64,000 bases of DNA from Crossiella sp. SN42 (GTDB taxonomy: Bacteria; Actinomycetota; Actinomycetes; Mycobacteriales; Pseudonocardiaceae), in contig NZ_JAMHIV010000028.1 in assembly GCF_023897065.1 (NCBI RefSeq), positions 1 to 64,000 on the forward strand, given 5' to 3'. This document shows positions 24,849 to 34,067 of the stretch, one piece after another. The translations under genes were made by a program, and so were the position numbers. The number at the start of each line of letters is the position of its first letter. Position 1 is the first letter of the stretch. Below the pieces are notes generated by a model. It ran no database searches, had not been told where the DNA came from, and saw nothing but the letters and a program-made list of their open reading frames with translations.

Positions 24849-26000
24849 TCACTTACCCACGTACATGAGCTTGTTCGGCGAACCGGAACCCGGGTTCTTC
24901 ACCACGTTCGGCGTGGACTTGTCCAGCAGCGCCTTGGTCACCTCGGCCGGGCTGGCGTTCTTGTTCGCGCCCAGCACCAGCGCCGCCCCGCCTGCCACGT
25001 GCGGGCTGGCCATCGAGGTGCCGCTCATGCCCGCGGTGCCGGTGTCCGAGCGGTGCGAGGCCGAGGTGATGCTCTCCCCCGGCGCGAAGATGTCCACGCA
25101 GCGGCCGTAGTTGGAGAAGCCCGCGCGGCTGTCCGAGCGGCCGGTGGCGCCGACCGTGATGGCCTCCGGCACCCGGGCTGGGCTGGTCCCGCAGGCGTCG
25201 GCAGAGCTGTTCCCAGCGGCCACCACGTAGGTGAACCCGGCCTTGACCGAGGCCTTGAGCGCCTCGTCGCCCATGCCCACGTTGTCCATGCCCAGGCTCA
25301 TGTTCACCACGCCGGGGCGCACGCCGTTCTTGGTCACCCACTCCATCGCGCTGACCGCGGCCGAGTCCGGCGCGGTGCCGTCGCAGCCCAGCGCGCGCAG
25401 TGCGACGACCTTGGCCTCCTTGGCGATGCCGTAGGTCTTGCCCGCGATGGTGCCCGCCACGTGCGTGCCGTGGCCGTGGCAGTCGTTGCCGTTCTGGCCG
25501 TCGTTGAGGAAGTCCGCGCCGATGCTGGCCCGGCCGCCGAACTCGCTGTGCGACTTGCGGATGCCGCTGTCGATGACGTACGCGGTCACGCCCGCGCCGG
25601 TGCCTGCCGGGTTGTACTTGCGGTCCAGCGGCAGGTTCCGCTGGTCGGAGCGGTCCAGGCCCCAGGTGGCGTTGTCCTGGCTGATCCGCGCGGTGCCGTC
25701 CTGGTAGACCTTGCGCACCGCCGGGTCCGCGGCCAGCCGCCTGGCCTGGCGCTCGGTCAGGTTCCGCAGGTGGAAGCCGCGCAGGGTGGCGGTGTAGGCC
25801 TCCTGCAGCACCCCGCCGTAACGGGTGGCCAGCGCGTCGGAGGCGGTGGCCCCGTCCTTCAGCACCACGATGTAGCTGCCCGGCACCGGCGCCGACGCGC
25901 CCACCACCTCGGCCTCGGCGAACGCTGGCGGAGCTCCCATTCCCGCGGCGGCGCTCAACGCCACCGCGGTCAGACAGACAACGACCGTCGACTTTCGCAT
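24849..26000 (-). CDS. Secreted S8 subtilisin-like serine protease
   Basis: 383 residues in pre-pro-mature form. A signal peptide (about 1-28) is followed by an I9 inhibitor-type propeptide (SYIVVLKDGATASDALATRY, to about residue 105) and a peptidase S8 domain. The catalytic triad is visible: Asp in AYVIDSGI, His in CHGHGTHVAGTIAG and Ser in GMSGTSMASPHVAGG, with the oxyanion Asn in VVAAGNSSAD. It resembles proteinase K-type proteases of actinomycetes. No C-terminal extra domain is seen. ATG 26000 has GGAAGG upstream; a longer in-frame start at 26135 lacks a sensible leader. The SSI-like inhibitor genes at 47.8-48.7 kb could target such an enzyme. Confidence 0.92.
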   Translation of the reverse strand: MRKSTVVVCLTAVALSAAAGMGAPPAFAEAEVVGASAPVPGSYIVVLKDGATASDALATRYGGVLQEAYTATLRGFHLRNLTERQARRLAADPAVRKVYQDGTARISQDNATWGLDRSDQRNLPLDRKYNPAGTGAGVTAYVIDSGIRKSHSEFGGRASIGADFLNDGQNGNDCHGHGTHVAGTIAGKTYGIAKEAKVVALRALGCDGTAPDSAAVSAMEWVTKNGVRPGVVNMSLGMDNVGMGDEALKASVKAGFTYVVAAGNSSADACGTSPARVPEAITVGATGRSDSRAGFSNYGRCVDIFAPGESITSASHRSDTGTAGMSGTSMASPHVAGGAALVLGANKNASPAEVTKALLDKSTPNVVKNPGSGSPNKLMYVGK

Positions 26001-26190
26001 GTGCTCAGCCTTCCGATTGCAGGGAAATCGTCGGTGGCCACCGATTCGCAGGGTAAGCGGAAACAATGGCTTCACAGCCGTTTCAGTTTCCTTCGGCCGG
26101 TACTCACTGAAAACCCGTCGACCGGAGGGACGCACGAGCGCGCCGGACCAGCGAAGATAGCCATTGGTTCACACACCTGGGGAGCATGCG

Positions 26191-29052
26191 ATGGCGAGGG
26201 ACAACGGCCTGCGCACCAGCTCACCGGTGCTCGTCGGCCGGCACCGCGAGCTGGGCATCCTGGCCGAGGCGGTGGCCAGGCCGCCCGCGCTGGTGCTGGT
26301 CGAGGGCGAGGCGGGCATCGGCAAGACCCGGCTGCTCGGCGAACTGCTGGCCACCAGCCGGATCCCGGTGCTGCTCGGACACTGCCAGCCGCTGCGCGAG
26401 CCCTTCCCGTACGGCCCGGTGCTGGAGGCCCTCGGCGCGCTGGGCAACCGGGTCGGCGCCGGGCTCAACCCGGTCACCGGGGTGCTGCGGCCGCTGCTGC
26501 CGGAGATCGCGGACCGGCTGCCGCCCCAGCCCGAGCCGCTGGGCGATCCCGCCGGTGAGCGGCACCGGCTCTTCCGCGCGGTGCGCGAGCTGCTGATCGC
26601 GGCCGGGCCCACCCTGCTGGTGCTGGAGGACCTGCACTGGGGCGATGACAGCAGCCGGGACCTGTTGCGGTTCCTGGTGGCCAGCCCGCCGCCGGAGCTG
26701 TCCCTGGTGGTCACCTACCGCCGCGAGGACCTGGGCGGCGCCCTGCTCGGCAGCGCGTTCCGGCCCGCGCACGGGGTCAGCGCCGCGGTGCTCCGGCTGG
26801 CCCCGCTGGACGTGGCCGGGGTGCACGAGCTGGCCAGCACAATCCTTGGCAACCCGCTGCCCGCGGCCGGGTTCGCCGCCCGGCTGCACGAGCGCACCGC
26901 GGGCATCCCGTTCGTGGTGGAGGAGGCGCTGCACGCGCTGCGGGACACCGCCGGCGAGGTGCGCACCGCGACCGCGCGCCGCCTGCTGGACCACCTGCGG
27001 GTGCCGGTGCTGCTGCGCGAGGCCACCACCGAACGGCTGGCCGCGCTGGACCCGCTGGCGGCCCGGATCGTGCGCGCGGCCGCCGTGCTCGGCGTGCCCG
27101 CCGAGGAGGACCTGCTGGCCGTGGTCGCCGGGATGACCCCGGCCGAGGTGGGCACCGCGCTGGTGCAGGCGCTGGCCGGGGTGGTGCTGCACGAGCTGCC
27201 CGGCCGCCGCTACGGCTTCCGGCACGCGCTGGCCCAGGAGGCCGTCTACGACACCATTCCCGGCCCGGACCGGCGGCAGCTGCACGCCCGCGCGGCCGCC
27301 CAGCTGGCCACCGCCGAGCCGACGCCGTGGGTGCAGCTGGCCAGGCACAGCAAGGAGTCCGGCGACCGGGCGGGCTGGCGGCGGCACTGCGAGGCGGCCG
27401 CGGACCACGCCGCCGCGGTGGGCGAGGCCGGGCTGGCCACCGAGCTGTACCAGCAGCTGGTCGAGCTGCCCGAGCTGTCCACCGCGGACATGGACCGGCT
27501 GGCGGGCAAGCTCGGCGCGGCCGCGGTGCGCGGGGTGGAGCAGCTGGACGTGACCGCGGTGCTGCGCCGGGTGCTCGACGACCCGCGCCTGTCCCCCGCC
27601 GCCCGCGGCGCCACCCGGATGAACCTGGGTTTCCTGCTGGTCCGCGAGGCCGGCGGCCTTGAGGAGGGGCGCCGGGACATCGCGATGGCCATCGAGGAGG
27701 TGGGCGTGCGCTCCGCGCTGGGCGCCAAGGCGATGTCTGTGCTGGCCCAACCCTTCCGCGGCACGGTGGCGGTAGGGGAGAACCTGCGCTGGATGGCCAG
27801 GGTGCAGGAGGTCATCGAGGCCGATCCGGACCCGGACCTCACCCTCAACCTGCTGGCCAACCAGCTCGGCTCCCGGGTCCTGCTCGGCGACGCCGGGGTC
27901 CGGCCGGACCTGGAGCGGCTGCCCCGGCAGGCCGCCACCGAGGCCGGGAAGCAGCATCTGACCAGGGCCTACTGCAACCTCGGCGACTCCTTCGCGACCA
28001 CCGGCCACTACCGGGAGGCCCGCGCCTGGCTGGACCCAGGCCTGCGGATGGCCACCGAGGTCAACCTGCCGTTCATCGTCAGCGTCGGCCGGGCCACCGC
28101 GGCCAGGCTGGACTTCTCCACCGGCCGCTGGGACGGCCTGGCCGAGCGCTGCGCCCGGCTGCTGGAGGACTACCGCGACCTGCGCCCGGTGGCCACCGAG
28201 CTGTCCCTGGTGCTCGGCCAGCTCGCGGTGGCCCGCGGCGAGTGGCCGGAGGCCGAGGCGCACCTGGGCGCCACCGGGCTGGACACCCCGGAGGACGCGT
28301 TCACCCCGGTGATCATGGTCGCGGCCGCCGCCTACACCCAGATGCAGCTGTCCAGGGCCGAGCACGAGGCCGCGCTGGCGCACGCCGAGCTGGGCCTGTC
28401 CATCGTGCGCCGCAAAGGTGTCTGGCTCTGGGCCGCCGAACTTCTGCCGGTCGCTCTGCAGGCCAGGATCAACACCGGCCAGCTCCCGGCGGCCGCGGAA
28501 CTGCTGGCCACCTTCACCGCCGAGACCGAGGGCAAGGCCGCGCCGCTGGCCGCCGCGGCCGCGCTGGCCGGGCAGGGCCTGCTGCTGGGCGCCCGCGGCA
28601 GGCTGGCCGCCGGAGCCGAGGCGCTCAACGCCGCCGCGGCCGCCTACGCCGAGCTGCCCAACCCCTACCTGGCCGCGCAGGCCCGGCAGGAGGCCGCCCG
28701 GCTGCGGCTGGTCGCCGGGGAGCCCGCGGTGGCGGAGCTGACCGAGGCCGCCGCCGTGTTCGACCGGCTGGGCGCGGCGCGGGATGCCGCCAGCTGCCGC
28801 CGCCACCTGCGCGAACACGGCCTGACCGCGCCCGCGCCCGCCGCGCAGGCCCGGCGGGGCAGGCGGGGCTACGGGCCCGAGCTGTCGCCGAGGGAGCGGG
28901 ATGTGGCCCGGTTGCTGACCCACGGCCGGACCAACCGGGAGATCGCCGAGGTGCTCTTCCTGTCCCCGCGCACGGTCGAGCAGCACGTGGCCAAGGTGCT
29001 CCGCAAGCTCGGCCTGGCCTCGCGCACCGATCTGGTCGATCTTCCGAGTTAG
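26191..29052 (+). CDS. LAL-type LuxR family regulator with AAA ATPase domain
   Basis: 953 residues. The N-terminal STAND/AAA module has an intact Walker A, VEGEAGIGKTRLLGEL (about residue 40), and a Walker B-like LLVLEDLHWGDD. A long tetratricopeptide-like helical middle follows. The C-terminal LuxR helix-turn-helix (last 65 residues) is ERDVARLLTHGRTNREIAEV with SPRTVEQHVAKVLRKLGL. The size and order are those of MalT/LAL regulators, often pathway activators in natural-product clusters. ATG 26191 follows GGGGAG at good distance; an in-frame GTG at 26164 is less likely. It is divergent from the subtilase gene. Confidence 0.9.
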   Translation: MARDNGLRTSSPVLVGRHRELGILAEAVARPPALVLVEGEAGIGKTRLLGELLATSRIPVLLGHCQPLREPFPYGPVLEALGALGNRVGAGLNPVTGVLRPLLPEIADRLPPQPEPLGDPAGERHRLFRAVRELLIAAGPTLLVLEDLHWGDDSSRDLLRFLVASPPPELSLVVTYRREDLGGALLGSAFRPAHGVSAAVLRLAPLDVAGVHELASTILGNPLPAAGFAARLHERTAGIPFVVEEALHALRDTAGEVRTATARRLLDHLRVPVLLREATTERLAALDPLAARIVRAAAVLGVPAEEDLLAVVAGMTPAEVGTALVQALAGVVLHELPGRRYGFRHALAQEAVYDTIPGPDRRQLHARAAAQLATAEPTPWVQLARHSKESGDRAGWRRHCEAAADHAAAVGEAGLATELYQQLVELPELSTADMDRLAGKLGAAAVRGVEQLDVTAVLRRVLDDPRLSPAARGATRMNLGFLLVREAGGLEEGRRDIAMAIEEVGVRSALGAKAMSVLAQPFRGTVAVGENLRWMARVQEVIEADPDPDLTLNLLANQLGSRVLLGDAGVRPDLERLPRQAATEAGKQHLTRAYCNLGDSFATTGHYREARAWLDPGLRMATEVNLPFIVSVGRATAARLDFSTGRWDGLAERCARLLEDYRDLRPVATELSLVLGQLAVARGEWPEAEAHLGATGLDTPEDAFTPVIMVAAAAYTQMQLSRAEHEAALAHAELGLSIVRRKGVWLWAAELLPVALQARINTGQLPAAAELLATFTAETEGKAAPLAAAAALAGQGLLLGARGRLAAGAEALNAAAAAYAELPNPYLAAQARQEAARLRLVAGEPAVAELTEAAAVFDRLGAARDAASCRRHLREHGLTAPAPAAQARRGRRGYGPELSPRERDVARLLTHGRTNREIAEVLFLSPRTVEQHVAKVLRKLGLASRTDLVDLPS

Positions 29053-29414
29053 CTCGATCGTGCAGCCAAACGGTCCGCCCAAACGGGCGACCTGGGCTGA
29101 CCACTTCCGGACCGCCAGCGTTTGCCCACGCCTTGATCAGCCGCAACCGCTACCCGGCAAGATCGCTCAGGACCTGCACTACGGCCGGTCAAGCGCCCGC
29201 GAGTCACCCTGTGTCACAGGACAGGGTTCATGATTACGTGGTTCAGGTGAGACGGCGCAGCTTCATTTGAGCTTTTGTCAACGCACTGGCGGGGGTTGCG
29301 ACACAGCGTCCAGACTGGCTATGGGGCGGCAGGTCGATCACCACCGGGGCCCGGTGGTCGACCAATTCGGGGTGCCCGTCAGCCCGATTGCCGCAGCGCG
29401 CACCGGGAGGAAGG
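29053..29414. other. 362-base intergenic region with two dyads
   Basis: No gene is supported. It holds a perfect palindrome CCTGTGTCACAGG (29208-29220) and a larger interrupted dyad: GGTCGA (29332-29337) plus CCACCGGG (29341-29348) pair with CCCGGTGG and TCGACC (29350-29363). The second dyad ends 51 bases before the next start codon and may be an operator or leader structure for the XRE-NB-ARC gene. Confidence 0.55.
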
Positions 29415-31190
29415 ATGTCAACAGTTCAAAATTCAACACCCGATGAGGTTCGCTTAACGTCAGGAGACTTCGGGGGAATGCTCCTGCGGCACCGGCGAGC
29501 CAACGGCCTGACCCAGGAAGATCTGGCGATGTGCTCGGGGTTGAGCGTACGAACGATCAGTGATCTGGAGAGGGGGAGAGCGAGGGGACCGCAACAGCGC
29601 ACCGTAGGGGCACTGGCTGCGACGTTGCGGTTGGCCGGCGACGAGCTGAGGGAGTTCGAGCGGGCCGCCAGGGCAGGACGCTTCCGGTTGAGCCGTCATG
29701 GGGACAGGCCGACCGTACTGCCGGCGCACGGCACTTCTGGGGTAACACGTGCCGCGTTCGGCAGCCTGGAACTACCGAAGATCACCGAGGAGCTGACCGG
29801 CCGCAGCGCCGATCTGGACTGGCTGCGAGCCATGGCAAGGGCGTCACGCGCGTCCGCGCCGAGGACCGTGGTGCTCTCCGGACCCACCGGAGTCGGCACC
29901 ACCGCATTGGCCGTCACCTTGGCCAAGCAGTTGACCAGGGACTTCCCTGGTGGTCAGTTCTTCGTCAACCTCCGGGCCAACAGCGATCGTCCGCTGCACC
30001 CGGGGGCCGCCATGGGGATGCTGCTCGGCGCACTCGGTGTGCCGAGGGACGGGATCCCCACCGAGCTGGAGGCGCGGGCGCGCCTCTACCGCTCGCTGCT
30101 GCACGGCAGGCGGGCGCTGATCGTGCTGGACAACGCGGTCAGCGAAGCGCAGGTCCAGCCACTGCTCCCAGTCAGCTCCACCTGCCTGGTGATGATCACC
30201 AGCAGGCAGCCGCTGACCGGACTCACCGCGGTGCAGCGCCTGCAGGTCGAACCGCTGGCCGAACACGAGGCGATGGCCGTGCTGGGCCGCGCCGTGGGAC
30301 CGCACCGGGCAACCGCCCAGCAGGAGCAGCTTCGCCACCTCGCCCGCCTGTGCGGGCGACTGCCCCTGGCACTGCGGTTGGTCGGCGGCATGCTGGCCGC
30401 ACATCCCCAACTGCCCGCCGTCGAGCTGAGCAAGCGACTGCTCGAGGTGGGCAGGCGGATCGCACCGACCGTGCGGGGCAGCGTGCAGGTGCACGCGGCA
30501 CTCGCCGTGGCGTATCGGTTGCTGCGACCCGCCGCCCAGCTGGCGTTGCGCAGGCTGGCCCTCTCTCCTGAGAGCCGGTACTGCGCGGAGATGACCAGCG
30601 TGCTCACCGAGTGCACCTCCACCGAAGCCACCGCGCTGCTCAACGAGCTCGCGGTGAGTGGGCTGATCACCCCGATCGGCGACTCGGAGAACTACACCTG
30701 TCACGAGGTGGTGCGGGCCTTCGCCGAGGACCGGCTGCGGGAGGAAAGTGACCCCGTCGCCCGGTTCGCCGCGGAGAACCGGCTGCTGGACTGGCTGATC
30801 CACACCGCGATCAGCATCAGCAGCGTCTACGAACAGCCCAAGCCGACCACGGTCTCCGGGCGGTTCGCCGCCAGGGAACTGCGCCCCTCCCCCGAGGAGC
30901 AGGTCAGTGGGCAGGACCTCGCCTCGGTGCCGCAGGAGGGTCACGCCCTCCGGCTGCTCCGCCAGGCGCTGGTGCTGGCGAGGCGACTCGGTGACAAGCG
31001 CAAGGAAGGCTACGTGCTGCTCTACCTGGGCACCGCCAACGAGCGGTTGCAGCGACACCAGGAAGGGGTCGACCACTACCTGCGGTCGGCCGCGGTGTTC
31101 CGGGAGATCGGCAGCCGGATGGGAGAGGCGGCGGCGCTGGGCAACATCGCGCACGCGGCGGCTCCCGCCCAGCGCTACGCCTCGTCGTAG
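29415..31190 (+). CDS. XRE-NB-ARC-TPR regulator, short and with defective P-loop
   Basis: 591 residues. An N-terminal XRE helix-turn-helix (about 10-70: RANGLTQEDLAMCSGLSVRT, ISDLERGRARGPQ) precedes an NB-ARC module. The P-loop reads SGPTGVGTTALA, so the invariant lysine of GKT is Thr; the Walker B-like RALIVLDNAVSEAQ is kept. A winged-helix part follows, and only about one TPR repeat (YVLLYLGTANERLQRHQEG) before the chain stops. Relatives usually run to 750 residues or more with many TPRs, so the C-terminus looks truncated. ATG 29415 has GGGAGGAAGG. It is possibly the regulator of the 31-35 kb biosynthetic-looking genes, but decayed. Confidence 0.78.
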   Translation: MSTVQNSTPDEVRLTSGDFGGMLLRHRRANGLTQEDLAMCSGLSVRTISDLERGRARGPQQRTVGALAATLRLAGDELREFERAARAGRFRLSRHGDRPTVLPAHGTSGVTRAAFGSLELPKITEELTGRSADLDWLRAMARASRASAPRTVVLSGPTGVGTTALAVTLAKQLTRDFPGGQFFVNLRANSDRPLHPGAAMGMLLGALGVPRDGIPTELEARARLYRSLLHGRRALIVLDNAVSEAQVQPLLPVSSTCLVMITSRQPLTGLTAVQRLQVEPLAEHEAMAVLGRAVGPHRATAQQEQLRHLARLCGRLPLALRLVGGMLAAHPQLPAVELSKRLLEVGRRIAPTVRGSVQVHAALAVAYRLLRPAAQLALRRLALSPESRYCAEMTSVLTECTSTEATALLNELAVSGLITPIGDSENYTCHEVVRAFAEDRLREESDPVARFAAENRLLDWLIHTAISISSVYEQPKPTTVSGRFAARELRPSPEEQVSGQDLASVPQEGHALRLLRQALVLARRLGDKRKEGYVLLYLGTANERLQRHQEGVDHYLRSAAVFREIGSRMGEAAALGNIAHAAAPAQRYASS

Positions 31191-31228
31191 CGGTTGGCCG
31201 GGTGGTAGCGGTTAGCTGAGCAAGAGAA

Positions 31229-31274
31229 GGGGCGTTCCCGTCGGGCGATGACGGGAACGCCCCTCTTTTCTCTT
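31229..31274. terminator. Bidirectional rho-independent terminator
   Basis: Perfect 14-base stem (31229-31242 with 31250-31263), 7-base loop, then TCTTTTCTCTT on the + strand. The left flank CAAGAGAA gives a T-rich tail on the - strand as well. It sits between the convergent XRE-NB-ARC and methyltransferase genes and suits both. Confidence 0.92.
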
Positions 31275-31307
31275 GGGTGGCTGGGCGGGGCCACCGGGGA
31301 GGAGGGT

Positions 31308-32147
31308 CTAGCTGTGCACCTTCGGGCGGGCGGTGAACACCCTGGCCGAACCGAGCCCGGTGGTGCCGTGCAGCTCAAGGCCCTGGCTGCGGGCGGCGCC
31401 GGAGATCTCGGCCCAGGAGTTGTCCGGGGCGAAGGTGCCGTCCTTCTGGCTCATCTGGTGGTAGTACTGCGAGAGCTTGTGGCCGTCGGTGGTCAGCGTG
31501 CTGACCGCGATCTGGCCCTCGTCGGCGACCACCCGGCGCAGCTCGCCGAAGACCGCGGGCTTGTCGTGGAAGCAGTGGATGCCGAACATCGACACCGCCC
31601 CGGCCATCGCGCCGTCGGCGATCGGCAGAGCGCACGCGTCCGCCCGGATCACCAGGTGCTTCTTCGCGCCCACCGCCTCCAGCTTGGCCGCCAGCTGCTT
31701 GAGCAGGTGCCAGGACAGGTCGGCGAAGATCCACGGACCGCGGTCGCGGTAGCCGGCGGCCTGCTTGATCAGCGGGCCGTTGCCTGCCGGGATCTCCAGG
31801 ATCGGGCCGTCCGGCAGACCGGCGATGCGGTCGGCCATCTCCCGGTAGTAGCGCTTGACGTCCAGGCCGAGCAGCCAGGAGTCCAGCCGCTGCCGGGTCG
31901 GGCTGCTCATCAGCCAGCCGTAGAGCTTGGCGTTGAGCCCCTCGTACGGTTTGTCACCGGCAGAGATAGGACCAGAAGAATTAGCGACGAGATCGAGAAC
32001 ACCATCGACAAATGGGGCTTTGTGCCCACAGGAATCGCAGTCCAAGCCTCGAGAAGCCATCGTCAGGGCCGCGTTCGAGCAGGCCGGGCACCGCAGCAGC
32101 GGCACCAGTCCGGCCAGCACATCCCGATCAATGGAGACACCCGTCAT
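31308..32147 (-). CDS. SAM-dependent methyltransferase with N-terminal zinc ribbon
   Basis: 279 residues. The N-terminus carries a Trm112/RlmA-like zinc ribbon, with ligand pairs in RCPACSN and DCDSCGH (about residues 20-45). A class I methyltransferase domain follows, with motif I in ILEIPAGNGPLI and a later DACALPIADGAM segment. Methyltransferases of this layout act on rRNA, quinone-like or natural-product substrates; which applies here is unknown. ATG 32147 has GGGAAGG upstream. It is divergent from the PNPOx-like and GNAT-like genes and shares a 119-base promoter region with them, so I group it with that locus. Confidence 0.83.
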   Translation of the reverse strand: MTGVSIDRDVLAGLVPLLRCPACSNAALTMASRGLDCDSCGHKAPFVDGVLDLVANSSGPISAGDKPYEGLNAKLYGWLMSSPTRQRLDSWLLGLDVKRYYREMADRIAGLPDGPILEIPAGNGPLIKQAAGYRDRGPWIFADLSWHLLKQLAAKLEAVGAKKHLVIRADACALPIADGAMAGAVSMFGIHCFHDKPAVFGELRRVVADEGQIAVSTLTTDGHKLSQYYHQMSQKDGTFAPDNSWAEISGAARSQGLELHGTTGLGSARVFTARPKVHS

Positions 32148-32266
32148 GACAACCTTCCCGTTGTGATCACATACACCGGGATCCTGGCGCGCCGGTGTTG
32201 AACCCAGTAGCATTCAAGCGAAATCCGCGCGGTTTATCAACACGCATGAAGTTCCCAGGAGGGGTT

Positions 32267-32785
32267 GTGGGTCAAGAATTCACCGAAGCCACGGACCGGG
32301 CAATCTCGATTTTGCGGGACAACCGGTACGTGACGCTGGCCACGGTGGACCCCGCCGGGCCGTGGGCGGCCGCGCTGGCCTTCGCGCCCGCCGCGCCCAA
32401 CTACCTCTACTTCGCCTCCCAGAACGACTCCCGGCACGGCCTGGCCATCGCCGGCGACCCCAGGGTGGCCGGGGTGATCTACAACTCCACGATCACCTCT
32501 GACGAGGCCGACGGGGTCCAGTTCAGCGGCACCGCGACCGCCGTGGAAGACGATGACCAGCAGCTTCTGCTCTTCCTCAAGCGCACCGGCGACCTGCTGA
32601 TCGACCCGCTGGAGGAGGAGTTCGCCTTCTTCAAGCAGGCCGAGGGGCTCACCCTGTACCGGGTCACCGTGGACGCGGCCTTCGTGCTCGACCAGAAGCG
32701 GTACATCGAGGAAGCGGTGGACGCGCGCGAGGAGGTCAACGTGGCCCGGCTGTTCGCCGAGACCGAGGCCCGCTATGCCGGCTGA
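32267..32785 (+). CDS. Pyridoxamine 5'-phosphate oxidase-fold protein
   Basis: 172 residues of the PNPOx-like split-barrel superfamily: DRAISILRDNRYVTLATVD at the start, then YLYFASQNDSRHGLAIAGDP and VQFSGTATAVED. Such proteins bind FMN, F420 or haem and are often reductases. The cofactor cannot be decided from sequence. GTG 32267 is preceded by AGGAGGGG and is preferred; an in-frame ATG at 32249 and an earlier start at 32195 lack comparable sites. Its last 11 bases overlap the start of the GNAT/FemAB-like gene, so translation of the two is coupled and they probably work in one pathway. Confidence 0.8.
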   Translation: MGQEFTEATDRAISILRDNRYVTLATVDPAGPWAAALAFAPAAPNYLYFASQNDSRHGLAIAGDPRVAGVIYNSTITSDEADGVQFSGTATAVEDDDQQLLLFLKRTGDLLIDPLEEEFAFFKQAEGLTLYRVTVDAAFVLDQKRYIEEAVDAREEVNVARLFAETEARYAG

Positions 32786-33881
32786 GACGGGCACGCTGCG
32801 TGTTCGAACCAGTAAGAAAATTGATGTCGATCCGGCAGAATGGGCAAAACTAACTCTGCCGGAACTACCCCGGTCCGCGGCTTACCTTGACTTGCTGACC
32901 GGGATGGAGATCGACGGGGACCTCCGATTCTTCACCGTCGAACGCGATGGCCACCCGGTGGCCGCCGCGTTCGGCGCGTTCCTGCGTTACCAGGTGTGGC
33001 GCAATATCAAAGTCCCGTTGTTCATCGCCGGTTCCCCGGCCAACCTCGGCAGCGGTTTCCTCTTCCGCGACGAAACCGTGGTCGACGAGGCGCTGCCGCT
33101 GCTGGCCGAGGCGATGACCGCGGAGGCCAAGGCGCTGGGCGCCAAGGTCCTGCTGATGCGCGACTTCTGGTCACCCGGCCCGGAGGCGGAGTTCGCGCCC
33201 AGGTTCGCCGGGCTCGGTTTCCGCCGGGTGGCCCAGTTCCCGGACGCGGTGCTGGACGTGCCGTGGACCGATGTGGACGGCTGGCTGGCCGACCTGCCGG
33301 CCAAGGCGCGCAAGACCGCCAAGCGGGACGCGCGCCGGGTGGAGGCGGCCGGTTTCCGGTTCGAGACCCACCGCGGCCGGCCCAGCCCGAAGCTGGCCGC
33401 GGACATGGAACGCCTATGGCTGAACCTGTACCACAAGTACCAGGACCCCGACCAGATCCTGCTGCCCGGCGAGTACTTCCGCGAGGTCCCCGCTCTTGAC
33501 GAGAGCGTGCTGCTGCTCACCTGGCACGGTGACCAACTGGCCTGCTTCGACATGCTCACCGAACGCGGCCACCTGCTGGAGTCCACCTACAGCGGCGCCG
33601 ACTACGAGCTGATCGGCAGCACCCCGGTGCACCGGTTCATGGGGCACCAGATCATCCGGCACGCCATCGAGGGCGGCTTCACCCTGATCGACTTCGGCCT
33701 GTCCAACGAGGCTGCGAAGATCAAGATGGGCTGCCGGCTGCGGGTGGCCTGGGCCTACAGCAAACCGCTGTCTCCCTTCGCCAAGCTGATCCGCCTGGAC
33801 AAGCTGGTCTTCCCGGACCAGGACCCGATCGCGGAACTGCAGAAGGAGATGGCCAAGCAGCAGCAGTCCGACGAGGACTGA
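32775..33881 (+). CDS. GNAT/FemAB-like acyl- or aminoacyltransferase (BioF2-like)
   Basis: 368 residues in two tandem GNAT-like halves, as in the Acetyltransf_6/BioF2-like and DUF482 families often labelled peptidoglycan biosynthesis proteins. Recognisable stretches are a mid-protein AKARKTAKRDARRVEAAGF, then LTWHGDQLACFDMLTE and the late IDFGLSNEAAKIKMGC. Relatives transfer acyl or aminoacyl groups to amines in cell-wall, lipid or natural-product assembly. It overlaps the PNPOx-like gene by 11 bases. It converges on the alpha-oxoamine synthase-like gene across a large palindrome. A substrate made by that PLP enzyme, with this protein acylating its amine, is an attractive but unproven idea. 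Confidence 0.75.
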   Translation: MPAETGTLRVRTSKKIDVDPAEWAKLTLPELPRSAAYLDLLTGMEIDGDLRFFTVERDGHPVAAAFGAFLRYQVWRNIKVPLFIAGSPANLGSGFLFRDETVVDEALPLLAEAMTAEAKALGAKVLLMRDFWSPGPEAEFAPRFAGLGFRRVAQFPDAVLDVPWTDVDGWLADLPAKARKTAKRDARRVEAAGFRFETHRGRPSPKLAADMERLWLNLYHKYQDPDQILLPGEYFREVPALDESVLLLTWHGDQLACFDMLTERGHLLESTYSGADYELIGSTPVHRFMGHQIIRHAIEGGFTLIDFGLSNEAAKIKMGCRLRVAWAYSKPLSPFAKLIRLDKLVFPDQDPIAELQKEMAKQQQSDED

Positions 33882-33905
33882 CACATTGGCGCGCTCCGCG
33901 CGCGA

Positions 33906-33999
33906 GCGTTTTCGCTCTTGGAGTCACACGTTCGTGCCCCCGACACACGCGAAGCAAGCTTCGGAGTGTCGGGGGCACGAACGTGTGACGCGAAAACGC
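33906..33999. repeat. Large composite palindrome between convergent genes
   Basis: The core is a perfect 24-base inverted repeat (33923-33946 with 33966-33989, beginning GTCACACG and ending CGTGTGAC). The 19-base centre itself contains CGAAG-CAAG-CTTCG. Outside the core, GCGTTTTCGC (33906-33915) pairs with GCGAAAACGC (33990-33999), leaving a 7-base bulge on the left only. It can fold into a very stable hairpin or cruciform. It lies in the 186-base gap between the GNAT-like and PLP-enzyme genes. No T-run follows, and the symmetry exceeds what a terminator needs. Confidence 0.88.
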
Positions 34000-34010
34000 A
34001 ACCCCACCGC

Positions 34011-34051
34011 ATGCAAAAGCGCCCGGCGTGTCGCTTCGCGCCACGCCGGGC
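34011..34051 (-). terminator. Rho-independent terminator of the PLP-enzyme gene
   Basis: On the - strand, arms 34051-34042 and 34030-34021 form a 10-base stem (GCCCGGCGTG with CACGCCGGGC), followed by GCTTTTGC. It begins 17 bases beyond the stop codon of the alpha-oxoamine synthase-like gene. Confidence 0.78.
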
Positions 34052-34067
34052 AACCGCTAAAGCTTGC

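Noticed and set aside
26221-29082. Long minus-strand open frame opposite the LAL regulator
   Set aside because: Low-complexity Gly/Gln/His-rich translation, while the plus strand has an intact P-loop and LuxR helix-turn-helix.
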